From contig JBLINB010000006.1 of the NCBI GenBank assembly GCA_047638975.1, positions 1 to 54,060 on the forward strand: a stretch of DNA of 54,060 nucleotides. Reading direction: 5' to 3'. Below are positions 25,777-35,953 of this stretch, piece after piece. A program made the translations under genes and the position numbers. The stretch comes from JAPKEZ01 sp047638975. GTDB taxonomy: Bacteria; Planctomycetota; UBA1135. The notes beneath the pieces are model-generated. The model was not told where the DNA came from, ran no database searches, and was given only the letters and a program-made list of their open reading frames with translations. Numbering within the stretch: position 1 is the first letter of the stretch; each line of letters begins with the position of its first letter.

Positions 25777-26188
25777 AGTTACTATATTCTGGCAAAAATT
25801 CGGACAATGGTTCAAGCACAAAAGAGCGCTGCAACATACGTGGATGCGGAATAGTAAGCTCGGGCAGAGCGTGTTGTTCGCTGCCAAACAACAAAATATC
25901 GATATCTATAGTACGCGGATGGTTTTTACCACTACGCTGACGGCTCCCCTCTTGCTCGATGCGCTGGACATGCTCTAGTAACTCGATTGCGCTAAATGAG
26001 CAATACAGCTCAACAACAGCGTTTAAGTAGTCGCCCTGCTGTGGCCCACCAACGGGCGCCGTTTCGATGACTCTACTTAAACGCAGATCACGGACTCCGG
26101 CGATGGCCGTCAGTGCACTAACGGCTTGCCGTAAATGTTGGCGACGCATACCAAGGTTTGAGCCTAGACCTAAATAAACTACGCTCAT
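25757..26188 (-). CDS. folK: 6-hydroxymethyl-7,8-dihydropterin pyrophosphokinase
   Basis: FolK (HPPK) transfers pyrophosphate from ATP to hydroxymethyldihydropterin in folate synthesis. The 143-residue protein shows YLGLGSNLGMRRQHL at the N-terminus, the metal-binding HPRTIDIDILLF with its two essential Asp residues, and IPHPRMLQRSFVLEPL. The length is slightly short of the E. coli enzyme (about 159). It starts 2 bp from the pssA stop and overlaps panC by 20 bp. Confidence 0.94.
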   Translation of the reverse strand: MSVVYLGLGSNLGMRRQHLRQAVSALTAIAGVRDLRLSRVIETAPVGGPQQGDYLNAVVELYCSFSAIELLEHVQRIEQEGSRQRSGKNHPRTIDIDILLFGSEQHALPELTIPHPRMLQRSFVLEPLSEFLPEYSNYAATKI

Positions 26189-26190
26189 TT

Positions 26191-27000
26191 TTATTTACGG
26201 CGCGACGGCAAAAGCATTCTTAGCAAGGGCACTAAGGTGTAACAAAATCCAAATACGAATAGACACGCTTCGGGCTCTAGAAACATAAAGCCAAACAGGA
26301 AAATGAATTTGGCCAAAGTGCCCACCGGTTTTTTCGAGCGTGTCATCCACGCGAAAAAGTGTGGGTACGGCACGCGCGACACCATCAATACCCCCAGCAC
26401 AATCAAAACGAACGGCATGGCATACAGTAAACCTTCGCGGATGCTATGCATTAACTCTGGCCCGATGTCAAAGAACTTGATATCCGCTATACCGAAATAG
26501 AGTAGCGTCATAGAAATCGGCACGCCAGCCGCAGCTGGTGACGGCAAGCCGACAAACATTACATTCTCTTTTTGCAAATCTTCTTCTTCGTGATCGACGT
26601 TGAAGCGTGCCAAGCGTAATATCGCACATGCCGAATAAATGATCGGTGCGACCATCAATAAGCGCGGGTGCAGCACTAGGCTGAAGCTCTCGCTAAACAT
26701 ATGCCACATGCTGAAGGCTAGGATTCCTGGCGCAACACCGAAGGCAACCGCGTCAGCCAAGGAATCTAACTGCGCGCCCAATGGACTGGCAGTGCCTGTC
26801 ATCCGCGCTATTTTGCCGTCGACGCCGTCGAGGAATTCGGCTAGTACTAACCACAAAGCCGCCTGATATAGCTTATCTGGGTTATTTTCGAGTATTCCGA
26901 CGATGCACAGCAGCACTGCACCAACTCCGCAAGCGAGGTTGCCGAGGGTAACGAGATTTTGCGGGGCCAAAACTTGAGAAGAGCGAGGGTGCATATTCAC
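26191..27000 (-). CDS. pssA: CDP-diacylglycerol-serine O-phosphatidyltransferase
   Basis: PssA makes phosphatidylserine, the precursor of phosphatidylethanolamine, in the inner membrane. The 269-residue protein has the complete CDP-alcohol phosphotransferase signature at residues 58-83: Asp58, Asp61-Gly62, Ala65-Arg66, Gly75, Asp79 and Asp83 with the canonical spacing. Several hydrophobic helices follow (for example FVLIVLGVLMVSRV and FIFLFGFMFL). A long extra cytoplasmic loop contains FNVDHEEEDLQKEN. It is the first gene of the minus-strand operon, with a -10-like box only 7 nt before its ATG. Confidence 0.92.
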   Translation of the reverse strand: MNMHPRSSQVLAPQNLVTLGNLACGVGAVLLCIVGILENNPDKLYQAALWLVLAEFLDGVDGKIARMTGTASPLGAQLDSLADAVAFGVAPGILAFSMWHMFSESFSLVLHPRLLMVAPIIYSACAILRLARFNVDHEEEDLQKENVMFVGLPSPAAAGVPISMTLLYFGIADIKFFDIGPELMHSIREGLLYAMPFVLIVLGVLMVSRVPYPHFFAWMTRSKKPVGTLAKFIFLFGFMFLEPEACLFVFGFCYTLVPLLRMLLPSRRK

Positions 27001-27007
27001 AGATATT

Positions 27008-27036
27008 ATTCTATCCTAGTGGCTCATTTTCCGTAA
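27008..27036 (-). promoter_or_regulatory. Putative pssA-operon promoter
   Basis: On the minus strand TAGAAT (27013-27008) lies 7 nt before the pssA ATG, with a weak TTACGG (27036-27031) 17 nt upstream of it. A normal start site would fall at or next to the ATG. The whole 44-bp divergent gap to the M28 peptidase gene must hold both promoters. Confidence 0.4.
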
Positions 27037-27044
27037 TACCCAAC

Positions 27045-28789
27045 ATGTACTCAATAATCTCTAAATTTTCTCTTGTGGCGGCCCTTAGTGCCAGCCTATG
27101 CCTACCCGCAAGCGCGCAGCAAGACGCTTCACTGACCGGACTCAGCCCTAGCGACCCCGTTGTCGATGCCATTTACGCCATTGATGATGCCGATTTGCAG
27201 GTCATGAACATTCTAGACGAACTATCTAACGGCATCGGCCCGCGACTCACCTCGTCCAAAAACCTGACTGAAGCCTGTAACTGGGCTCAAGACAAATTTA
27301 CAGCCTATGGGCTGAGCAACTCACGCCTCGAAGAATGGGGAACCTTCCCAGTAGGCTTCGATCGTCGTCTAAGTGTTGGCTCCATGACTCTGCCACGTAA
27401 GATGGAGTTGTCATTCAATACCAATGCATGGATGCCCGGCACCAACGGCAACGTTTCTGGCCCAGCCTTTTTGGCGCCTAGAACCGAAGAAGAGTTATTG
27501 GCCCTCAAAGGCAGCTTAAGGAATGCCTGGATTCTAGCTTCAACCAACAAATACGCCCCACGCTTCGACAACTCTGAAGGCGAAGAATTACGCGATCGCT
27601 TTGGCGCCATGTGCCTTGCCGAAGGTTTCGCCGGCGTGATTAAACCTTCTCGCAAGTCCGGATTACTGCGAACAGGTGGCCGTTACAAAATTGATGCCAA
27701 CGACTTGCCCGACAAAACCCAAATAACGCTACTGCACACGCAATTTAGTGATATTTACAAAATGGCTGAAGATGGCGTCGCTGTGCAGCTCGAATTTGAT
27801 ATCGAGCAAAGTTTCACCGCTGGCCCAATCCCGCTCTACAACGTACTTGCCGAGATCCCTGGCACCGATTTAGCTCACGAAATTGTAATCATCGGCGGTC
27901 ACATCGATTCTTGGGACGGCGCGCGCGGAGCTCAAGATAATGGCACCGGAACTTCAACTACACTTGAAGCAGCACGTATCTTAAAGAAGACTATCGATGA
28001 ACTTGGCTTAAAGCCACGCCGCACCATTCGCTTTATGCTGTGGTCAGGCGAAGAGCAAGGTTTGCTTGGTTCTTTAGCCTACATCGAGCAGCATCCAGAA
28101 GAAAACGCTGTCATTTCAGCAGTGCTAGTACACGATGGTGGCACCAACACTTGTTCTGGCATTCAAGCCACACCCGAGCTAGAGCCACTCTTTAACGAGG
28201 TTTTCGCGCCACTCATTAAGCACACTGCCGATCTCGAAGATAAAGATCTACGTTTCCAATTAGAAAAAGTAAAGCGCTTGCCCCGCGGCGTAGGTAGTGA
28301 TCACGACTCTTACTTAAGAGCTGGCGTACCAGGCTTCTTCTGGTCACAACGCGGCAACACCAGCTACACCTATATCCACCACACTCAGCACGACACCATT
28401 GACGAGGTTGTGCCAGCGTATCAATTGGCTTCTGCGCGTGTCATTGCCAGTGGCGCATGGCGTATCGCAAACATGGATCAAGCACTACCGCGTACAGCTC
28501 TAAATGCTGCAAGCGACAAGCCTGCTCCTCGGAGACATGCCTTAGGTGTCTTTCTTGGCGACGGCATGAGCATTGACGATGTCGTCAAAGATGGGCTTGC
28601 GGCACAGGCTGGGATAAAAGCTGGCGACACCATCATTAGCATCGGCGGAAACAACATAAAGTCGCAGCAAGACTTGCGTAAAGCTTTGTCCGATAAGAAG
28701 CCCGTGCGTACTGTTATCTGGTTACATCAAGGCAAAAAGATGTCAGCCGATTTCGACTGGAAGAACAACAAAGTCTCTAAGAAGACTAA

Positions 28790-28793
<4 letters not shown>
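27045..28793 (+). CDS. Secreted M28-family metallopeptidase with C-terminal PDZ domain
   Basis: A 582-residue exported peptidase. The signal peptide ends at PASA (residue 24). The di-zinc aminopeptidase domain shows GGHIDSWDGARGAQDNGTG (about residue 285 on), WSGEEQGLLGS with the catalytic and metal-binding Glu pair, VGSDHDSYLRAGVP and HHTQHDT. A PDZ domain spans about 495-575 (LGVFLGDG, GLAAQAGIKAGDTIISIGG), probably for substrate or partner binding. The region before the active site (about 100-250) matches the inserted protease-associated segment of such enzymes. Its stop shares the TTAA at 28790-28793 with the stop of the convergent ABC-F gene. Confidence 0.92.
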
Positions 28794-30409
<1,616 letters not shown>

Positions 30410-30472
30410 TCCGGCATAGTGTAACAACAAGCTGTCTAAGTTAAGATATAAGCCCTGAAAAAAGGAATAACC

Positions 30473-31738
30473 ATGAGCGAAATAATCAGAATACATAGTC
30501 GTCAAATACTTGACTCCCGCGGCAATCCAACTCTAGAAGTTGAGGTCGACTTATCAACTGGTGCAAGCGGACGCGCTGCGGTGCCATCCGGCGCTTCAAC
30601 TGGACAGCACGAAGCTGTTGAACTGCGTGACGGGGATAGTAATTACAACGGTAAAAGTGTGCGTCAAGCTGTGGCAAACGTCAACGATATGCTGGCCAAG
30701 TCACTTATCGGCATGTGTGCCGATGAGCAAGAAGAGGTTGACCGTGCTTTGATCGAGCTAGATGGCTCTGATAACAAAAGCGCGCTTGGTGCAAATGCCC
30801 TGCTCGGAGTTTCGCTAGCTACGGCACATGCTGCCGCAGACGATGCTGGCTTGCCCCTTTTCCGCTACCTTGGCGGAGCAGCAGCCAATCGCTTGCCCGT
30901 ACCAATGATGAATGTGCTTAACGGCGGCGAACATGCCGACAACAACGTCGATGTTCAAGAATTCATGATTCAGCCCTGGGGAGCCGACTCCTTCACCGAC
31001 GGCTTACGTTGGTGTGCAGAAAGTTACCATTCGCTAAAGTCACTATTGCGCGATAAAGGCCTTTCTACCGCCATTGGCGACGAAGGAGGTTTCGCGCCAG
31101 ACCTTAGCTCGAATCAAGCAGCTATCGATTTGTTAATTGAGGCCGTCGAAAATACCGGGCTCAAAGTGGGTCCAAAGCAAATGGCTATTACTATCGACGT
31201 TGCCGCTGCTGAATTCCATAAAGATGGTGTTTACACTTTTGAAAAGAAGGCGATGTCTGCTGAGCAAATGATTGACATGTATAAATCGTGGTGCGCACAG
31301 TACCCGATTGTGTCTATTGAAGACGGTCTCGACGAAGACGATTGGGATGGATGGCGCACGCTAACCGACGAGTTAGGTGACGACATACAATTAGTTGGCG
31401 ACGACTTGTTTGTGACGAACCCGACGCGCCTATTACGCGGAATCGATGGTGGTCAAGCCAACTCGATTTTAATTAAGTTAAATCAAATTGGCACTTTAAC
31501 TGAAACGATGCGCGCAATCGATGTTGCTTACGAAGCCGGATTCACCGCGGTCATTTCACACCGCTCAGGAGAGACCGAAGACACCACTATCGCCGACCTG
31601 GCAGTAGCTGTTGGTGCGGGTCAAATCAAGACTGGCGCGCCCTGTCGATCCGACCGTGTAGCCAAATACAACCAATTGTTACGCATCGAAGAATGGCTCG
31701 GTAATTCTGCCCGTTACGGCAACGCTATGCCGCTTTAA
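30473..31738 (+). CDS. eno: Enolase
   Basis: Enolase interconverts 2-phosphoglycerate and phosphoenolpyruvate. The 421-residue protein is full length with RQILDSRGNPTLEVEV, VPSGASTGQHEA, GEHADNNVDVQEFMI, GDEGGFAPDL (catalytic Glu), SIEDGLDEDDW and GDDLF (metal ligands), LIKLNQIG (catalytic Lys) and SHRSGETEDT. A Shine-Dalgarno AAGGA (30462-30466) stands 6 nt before the ATG, and TATAAG (30447-30452) is a possible -10. It heads a long plus-strand gene string, only 5 bp before the FtsB-like gene. Confidence 0.97.
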   Translation: MSEIIRIHSRQILDSRGNPTLEVEVDLSTGASGRAAVPSGASTGQHEAVELRDGDSNYNGKSVRQAVANVNDMLAKSLIGMCADEQEEVDRALIELDGSDNKSALGANALLGVSLATAHAAADDAGLPLFRYLGGAAANRLPVPMMNVLNGGEHADNNVDVQEFMIQPWGADSFTDGLRWCAESYHSLKSLLRDKGLSTAIGDEGGFAPDLSSNQAAIDLLIEAVENTGLKVGPKQMAITIDVAAAEFHKDGVYTFEKKAMSAEQMIDMYKSWCAQYPIVSIEDGLDEDDWDGWRTLTDELGDDIQLVGDDLFVTNPTRLLRGIDGGQANSILIKLNQIGTLTETMRAIDVAYEAGFTAVISHRSGETEDTTIADLAVAVGAGQIKTGAPCRSDRVAKYNQLLRIEEWLGNSARYGNAMPL

Positions 31739-31743
31739 GCGCA

Positions 31744-32019
31744 GTGACAAACAAACAAATCCGACGTAAGGCCCTGTTCACCGATGGTGTGCTGTGGTTA
31801 ATTACCATCTTAGTCGGAATCATGTTCTTATTGCCTAAAGCCGTGAGCCTCATTCAGGTACGCGAACAAGAGAAAATAGAACAACAGCAGGCACACATCT
31901 CTGAGCAGCTCCTTAAAGAGTCGCAGCTTCGACTTGACTATTTGGGTAAAGATCCTGATGCCGTAGAAAAGATTAACGAACAAAGGTCTATGCAAGACCG
32001 TATACAGAATAATGACTGA
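31744..32019 (+). CDS. FtsB/DivIC-like septum-formation protein
   Basis: A 91-residue protein starting with GTG. A short basic cytoplasmic tail (MTNKQIRRKA) precedes one membrane helix (VLWLITILVGIMFLLP) and a Glu/Gln-rich coiled coil (VREQEKIEQQQAHISEQLL), followed by LRLDYLGKDPDAVEKINEQ. This is the layout of FtsB/DivIC proteins of the divisome, and ftsB often follows eno in other bacteria, which supports the call. Similarity at residue level is weak, so this is context-based. It overlaps the MoxR gene by 8 bp. Confidence 0.7.
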   Translation: MTNKQIRRKALFTDGVLWLITILVGIMFLLPKAVSLIQVREQEKIEQQQAHISEQLLKESQLRLDYLGKDPDAVEKINEQRSMQDRIQNND

Positions 32020-33028
32020 CATCCCAAGTTCCCAACAACAGGCAGCGGCGAAATTCGCGGCAGCCTACCAAAAATTAAGCGCGCAAATCGGACAAGTCAT
32101 CGTCGGACAAAACGAAGTCGTTGAACAGCTTTGCATTGCGATTGCTGCGCAAGGTCATGCGATCTTGGTCGGCGTTCCTGGTTTGGCGAAAACCTTACTC
32201 GTGCGCAGTTTCGCTGAGGCAGTAGACTTGAACTTCAACCGCATCCAATTTACTCCAGACTTGATGCCTGCTGATATTACTGGCGCCGAAGTGTTGCATT
32301 CTGATGCGAGTACTGGCGAGCGTAATTTTAAATTCATGCCTGGCCCGCTATTCAGTAATATTGTACTAGCCGACGAGATCAATCGTACCCCACCTAAAAC
32401 GCAGGCGGCTTTACTCGAAGCGATGCAAGAGTATCAGGTTACGGCCGGTGGCAAGACAATGAGCCTGCCCAAGCCATTCTTTGTGTTGGCCACTCAAAAC
32501 CCCATCGAGCAAGAAGGAACCTACCCTTTGCCCGAGGCGGCTCTTGATCGTTTTCTGTTTTTCATAAAAGTAGATTACCCGACTGCTGACGAAGAAGCAG
32601 AGATTTTGCGACGCACCACTGGCGAAGTTAAGGCGGTGATTGAAAAAGTTTTAACTGGCGAAGAATTACTAAAGCTGCAGGAGCTGGTTAAGAGCATACC
32701 TATTGCCGACAGCGTGCTCGACTATGCCGTGGCTATAGCACGCAACAGTCGTCCCGGAGAAGATGCTCCAGATTTCATTAACACAAATGTTACTTGGGGA
32801 GCAGGTCCACGTGCCTCGCAGGCTTTAGTCATGGCGGCCAAAGCTAAGGCTTTATTGAATGGTAAAAACCATGCGAGCATTGACGACATTAGGTCTATCG
32901 CTAAGCCGGCATTGCGCCATCGCATAGCGCTTAACTTTGCTGCAGAATCAGAAGGCATCATAACGGATAGCATCATTGAACAATTAATCGACTTTACTAC
33001 AGCTCACTCGACTCGTTTCGATGGCTAA
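32012..33028 (+). CDS. MoxR-family AAA+ ATPase
   Basis: A 338-residue AAA+ protein. Walker A is GVPGLAKT (54-61), Walker B is IVLADEINRTPPKTQ (about 117-131), and sensor residues lie in LATQNPIEQEGTYPLPEAALDRF, the signature of MoxR ATPases. The C-terminal lid holds WGAGPRASQALVMAAKA. MoxR proteins act as chaperones that activate or insert cofactors into targets with the help of vWA-domain partners, and three such partners follow directly (DUF58, BatA-like, vWA). It overlaps the upstream FtsB-like gene and the downstream DUF58 gene by 8 bp each. Confidence 0.95.
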   Translation: MTDIPSSQQQAAAKFAAAYQKLSAQIGQVIVGQNEVVEQLCIAIAAQGHAILVGVPGLAKTLLVRSFAEAVDLNFNRIQFTPDLMPADITGAEVLHSDASTGERNFKFMPGPLFSNIVLADEINRTPPKTQAALLEAMQEYQVTAGGKTMSLPKPFFVLATQNPIEQEGTYPLPEAALDRFLFFIKVDYPTADEEAEILRRTTGEVKAVIEKVLTGEELLKLQELVKSIPIADSVLDYAVAIARNSRPGEDAPDFINTNVTWGAGPRASQALVMAAKAKALLNGKNHASIDDIRSIAKPALRHRIALNFAAESEGIITDSIIEQLIDFTTAHSTRFDG

Positions 33029-33929
33029 AAAAAGTTTGGTGGATGATGCGCAACTGCTAGCGCGGCTCAAGCGCTTGCGGTTACGGGCACAGGTTGCCGT
33101 TGACGGAATGCAGAAAGGCATGCACCGTTCATCGCTGCGTGGCATTAGTAGCACTTTTGCGCAGCATCGTGAATACGTAGCGGGCGATGACGTGCGCCAT
33201 CTTGATTGGCGCATCATGGCACGCAGCGATCGCAACATTTTGCGCGAGTACGAAGAAGAGACTAACTTAAATGTTTACTTCGTACTGGATGCCTCGCAGT
33301 CTATGGCATACGGGCGCGATTTATCGAAACTTGAGTATGCCACTTACGTCATCGCTGCATTGGCACGCATTGCCTGTCAGCAAAATGATAGTTTTGCTTT
33401 AGCCGTACAAACCACGAATGGTACTGAGTTAGCATTACCCGCTGCACGCGGCATGTCGCAATGGCAAGCTTTATGCGAGACTCTAGCGCGTGTCGAAGCC
33501 GATGGCGAGTTTGACAGCAATGAGTCGATACTTAATTTCAGTCAACACTTAAGTCAGCGCAGTGTTGTCATTTGGCTCAGTGATTTCCTCGACAACTCAG
33601 AATCTGCTATTCGCAGTGCGCGCGCCTTTAGTAGCCAGCGTCACGACTTGTGGGCTTTACGGGTTCTCGATGCCGATGAAATTGATTTTCCGTTCACCGA
33701 CTTAAGTCAATTCGAAGGCCTCGAAGACAATTTGTTACTAAAAGCCGACCCTTTGGCAATTGCCGAAGCCTATCGCCAAGAATTCTCTACCCATGCGCAA
33801 CAGCTACGCCAAGGCATGCGCGCACTCGGCTGCACCTTCCGTCGCTTACGCAGCGATTTGAGTGTAGAGGAAAACATCTTAAGCGTGTTAGCTGGCCGCG
33901 ACTCTAAATTAGCACGTAGGGGCCGATGA
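33021..33929 (+). CDS. DUF58 protein (vWA-like MoxR partner)
   Basis: A 302-residue protein with the DUF58 core: GISSTFAQHREYVAGDDVRHLDWR (about 41-64) followed by a vWA-like fold whose metal-binding motif is FVLDASQSMAYG (Asp90, DxSxS). There are no membrane helices. DUF58 genes sit next to moxR in most genomes and their products are thought to present substrates to the ATPase. Overlaps: 8 bp with moxR, 4 bp with the BatA-like gene. Confidence 0.92.
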   Translation: MAKKSLVDDAQLLARLKRLRLRAQVAVDGMQKGMHRSSLRGISSTFAQHREYVAGDDVRHLDWRIMARSDRNILREYEEETNLNVYFVLDASQSMAYGRDLSKLEYATYVIAALARIACQQNDSFALAVQTTNGTELALPAARGMSQWQALCETLARVEADGEFDSNESILNFSQHLSQRSVVIWLSDFLDNSESAIRSARAFSSQRHDLWALRVLDADEIDFPFTDLSQFEGLEDNLLLKADPLAIAEAYRQEFSTHAQQLRQGMRALGCTFRRLRSDLSVEENILSVLAGRDSKLARRGR

Positions 33930-35953
33930 TTTTTTCATTCAGCTCTTTCTTATGGATGCTGCCGCTGGCTGCAATACCCATAATCATTCATCTACTGCAG
34001 CGACAGCGCTATGTAACCGTAAAGTTCGCTGCAACAGAGTTTCTACGCAATGCCATTCAGCGCACGCGCCGACGTGTGTTATTGCAAGATTTGCTGTTGC
34101 TGATACTGCGCACCCTCGCAGTCTTGCTAGTTATTTTTGCTTTGGCGCGTCCGAATACCGACACCCAATTACTTGTGACCGCACAGGCTCCACAACTCGA
34201 AGTGGTGATTATTGATGGTTCCATGTCAATGCAGCAATTTGTTGGCGATACGACAGCTTTTGAGAGCGCGCGTAACAGTGCACGCAATATATTTAGCGAG
34301 CTCCAAGACACGCGCGACCGCGGCGCGTTAATTATTGCGGGTCAACGCGCGCAAACTCTGGCTATTGGCAACCCTTACGCATGTTTGTTGGCTACTGGTA
34401 GCACTGATAAAGCCGAAAACGCTAATGCAGCGTGGCAAGATGCTTTACAAATGTCTTTTGATGCTATTGCCGAGCTGGCTATGACAGGTAGTGAAATTCG
34501 GTTAACTATTCTCAGCGATTTCCAGAGCAACGAATGGTTTAGCGGGTCAGCAGCAGTGCGCGCAATGGATCTTTTCAGTACTCTTGAAGTGCAGATTAAT
34601 TATCAAAACGTCAGCACGGGGCATACTGCAAACCTAGCTGTAATAGGTGCTGATCTCTCTAAAGAGATTGTGGTGAAAGGCGAAAGTCTAAGCTTTAGCT
34701 GCCAAGTACATAATTACACTAGTCAACCCCAGCAGCGCTTGCTGCAATTGTTACTCGATGACAAGATCATTGCTGAACAGCAACTCGATGTCTTGGCTCG
34801 CGGCAATGTTAATTTCCAGCATGTGTTTAGCCCGACTCAATTTGGTCCGCGCCGAATAACTGCGAAAATTAGCGCCGATGGTCTGAGTGCCGACGACCAA
34901 CAAAGTCTAGGCTTCGAAGTGGTCAGCGAGCTCAACACTATTTTGTGTAGCAACAGTAGCGACTTTAACAACGGCGACGTTAGTGCCAACTTTTACGGCT
35001 ACTTAAACCTCGGAGACGAAGCGCCACTGCGGCCTGTTTTATTGGGGCCACATCAACTTAGCAGTCGCGTGCTGTCCACAGCGCAATTGTTAATCTTGTC
35101 CGACTTAAGTTCGCTGCCTACTGCAAAAGTAAAATTAATAGCCGACTTCGTTGCAGATGGCGGCGGATTATTAGTGTTAGTCGGCCCGCAAAGCAACAAC
35201 GCGACTCTGCAGCAACTAATGCTCGAGCTAGGCATCGACACCTTTAATATCGGCGCCGTCCAGCAACGTGATGCCCTACTCGATATCGATCAGGCAAGTC
35301 ATCCTGCGCTTGAACTGTTTACAGATCCGCAGTGGCAAGCGTTGCTCACCGAGGTACCCCATCGCAAATTCCGTCAAGTTGATATTGGCGGCGACAAAGT
35401 ACAACAAGTTTTAAGCTTTGTAGCACAAGGTGACGATTACCGTTCTCAGGCATTAGTTGACTTCGAGCATCAGCGTGGACGCGTTGCTGTTTTGGCAGCT
35501 GTGCCCTATGCAAAGTACAATCGCATGCCCGAAGTGCCCGGAGGCACCATGGCACTTATTTACGATTTGCTGTTGTCTTTAGCACCGCAGCCACGTATTC
35601 CTAGCAAATTAAGCGTGGGCCAAACTCTAGAATTAGCTCAGCCTAAGAAGTTAGTCGCGCCTAATGGCAACACTTTGGCGAGCTCGGCAAGAGTCCCGCT
35701 GAATGAATTAGGCGCTTACCTTGTTGACGCGCATACTGTTGGCGTGCATGCACTGGTTACGGAAAGTGACTTACGTAGTTTAGATACAAGTGAATTACCA
35801 CTGAATAATAGTTCAGCAGCTGCAAATAATGATGTCGAGCAACAACTCGAAACAGAATCTACACTCGGCGAAATATTATTACTCGCACTGCTATGTTGCC
35901 TAGTTAGCGAATCTCTGCTTTGCCACTTCATTGACCGACGGAGGGCCGTATGA
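33926..35953 (+). CDS. BatA-like membrane protein with vWA domain
   Basis: A 675-residue inner-membrane protein. The N-terminus (FSSFLWMLPLAAIPIIIHLL, then LLQDLLLLILRTLAVLLVIFALARP) is the BatA/aerotolerance N-terminal domain with two helices. A vWA domain follows with the metal-site motif IIDGSMSM (Asp97). A long periplasmic region (about 240-640) holds Ig-like and glutamine-amidotransferase-like segments (GGLLVLVGPQ near 410), and a last helix (LGEILLLALLCCLVSESLL) closes the protein. AGGGG-like purines precede its ATG. It overlaps both neighbours by 4 bp. Confidence 0.88.
   Translation: MIFSFSSFLWMLPLAAIPIIIHLLQRQRYVTVKFAATEFLRNAIQRTRRRVLLQDLLLLILRTLAVLLVIFALARPNTDTQLLVTAQAPQLEVVIIDGSMSMQQFVGDTTAFESARNSARNIFSELQDTRDRGALIIAGQRAQTLAIGNPYACLLATGSTDKAENANAAWQDALQMSFDAIAELAMTGSEIRLTILSDFQSNEWFSGSAAVRAMDLFSTLEVQINYQNVSTGHTANLAVIGADLSKEIVVKGESLSFSCQVHNYTSQPQQRLLQLLLDDKIIAEQQLDVLARGNVNFQHVFSPTQFGPRRITAKISADGLSADDQQSLGFEVVSELNTILCSNSSDFNNGDVSANFYGYLNLGDEAPLRPVLLGPHQLSSRVLSTAQLLILSDLSSLPTAKVKLIADFVADGGGLLVLVGPQSNNATLQQLMLELGIDTFNIGAVQQRDALLDIDQASHPALELFTDPQWQALLTEVPHRKFRQVDIGGDKVQQVLSFVAQGDDYRSQALVDFEHQRGRVAVLAAVPYAKYNRMPEVPGGTMALIYDLLLSLAPQPRIPSKLSVGQTLELAQPKKLVAPNGNTLASSARVPLNELGAYLVDAHTVGVHALVTESDLRSLDTSELPLNNSSAAANNDVEQQLETESTLGEILLLALLCCLVSESLLCHFIDRRRAV

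Noticed and set aside
25777..25887. Longer panC start
   Set aside because: Extension lies inside folK in another frame and is Cys-rich; the PanC domain starts normally at 25776.
30410..30505. Longer ABC-F start overlapping eno
   Set aside because: Would cover the eno promoter, ribosome-binding site and start; the first ABC domain begins at 30409.
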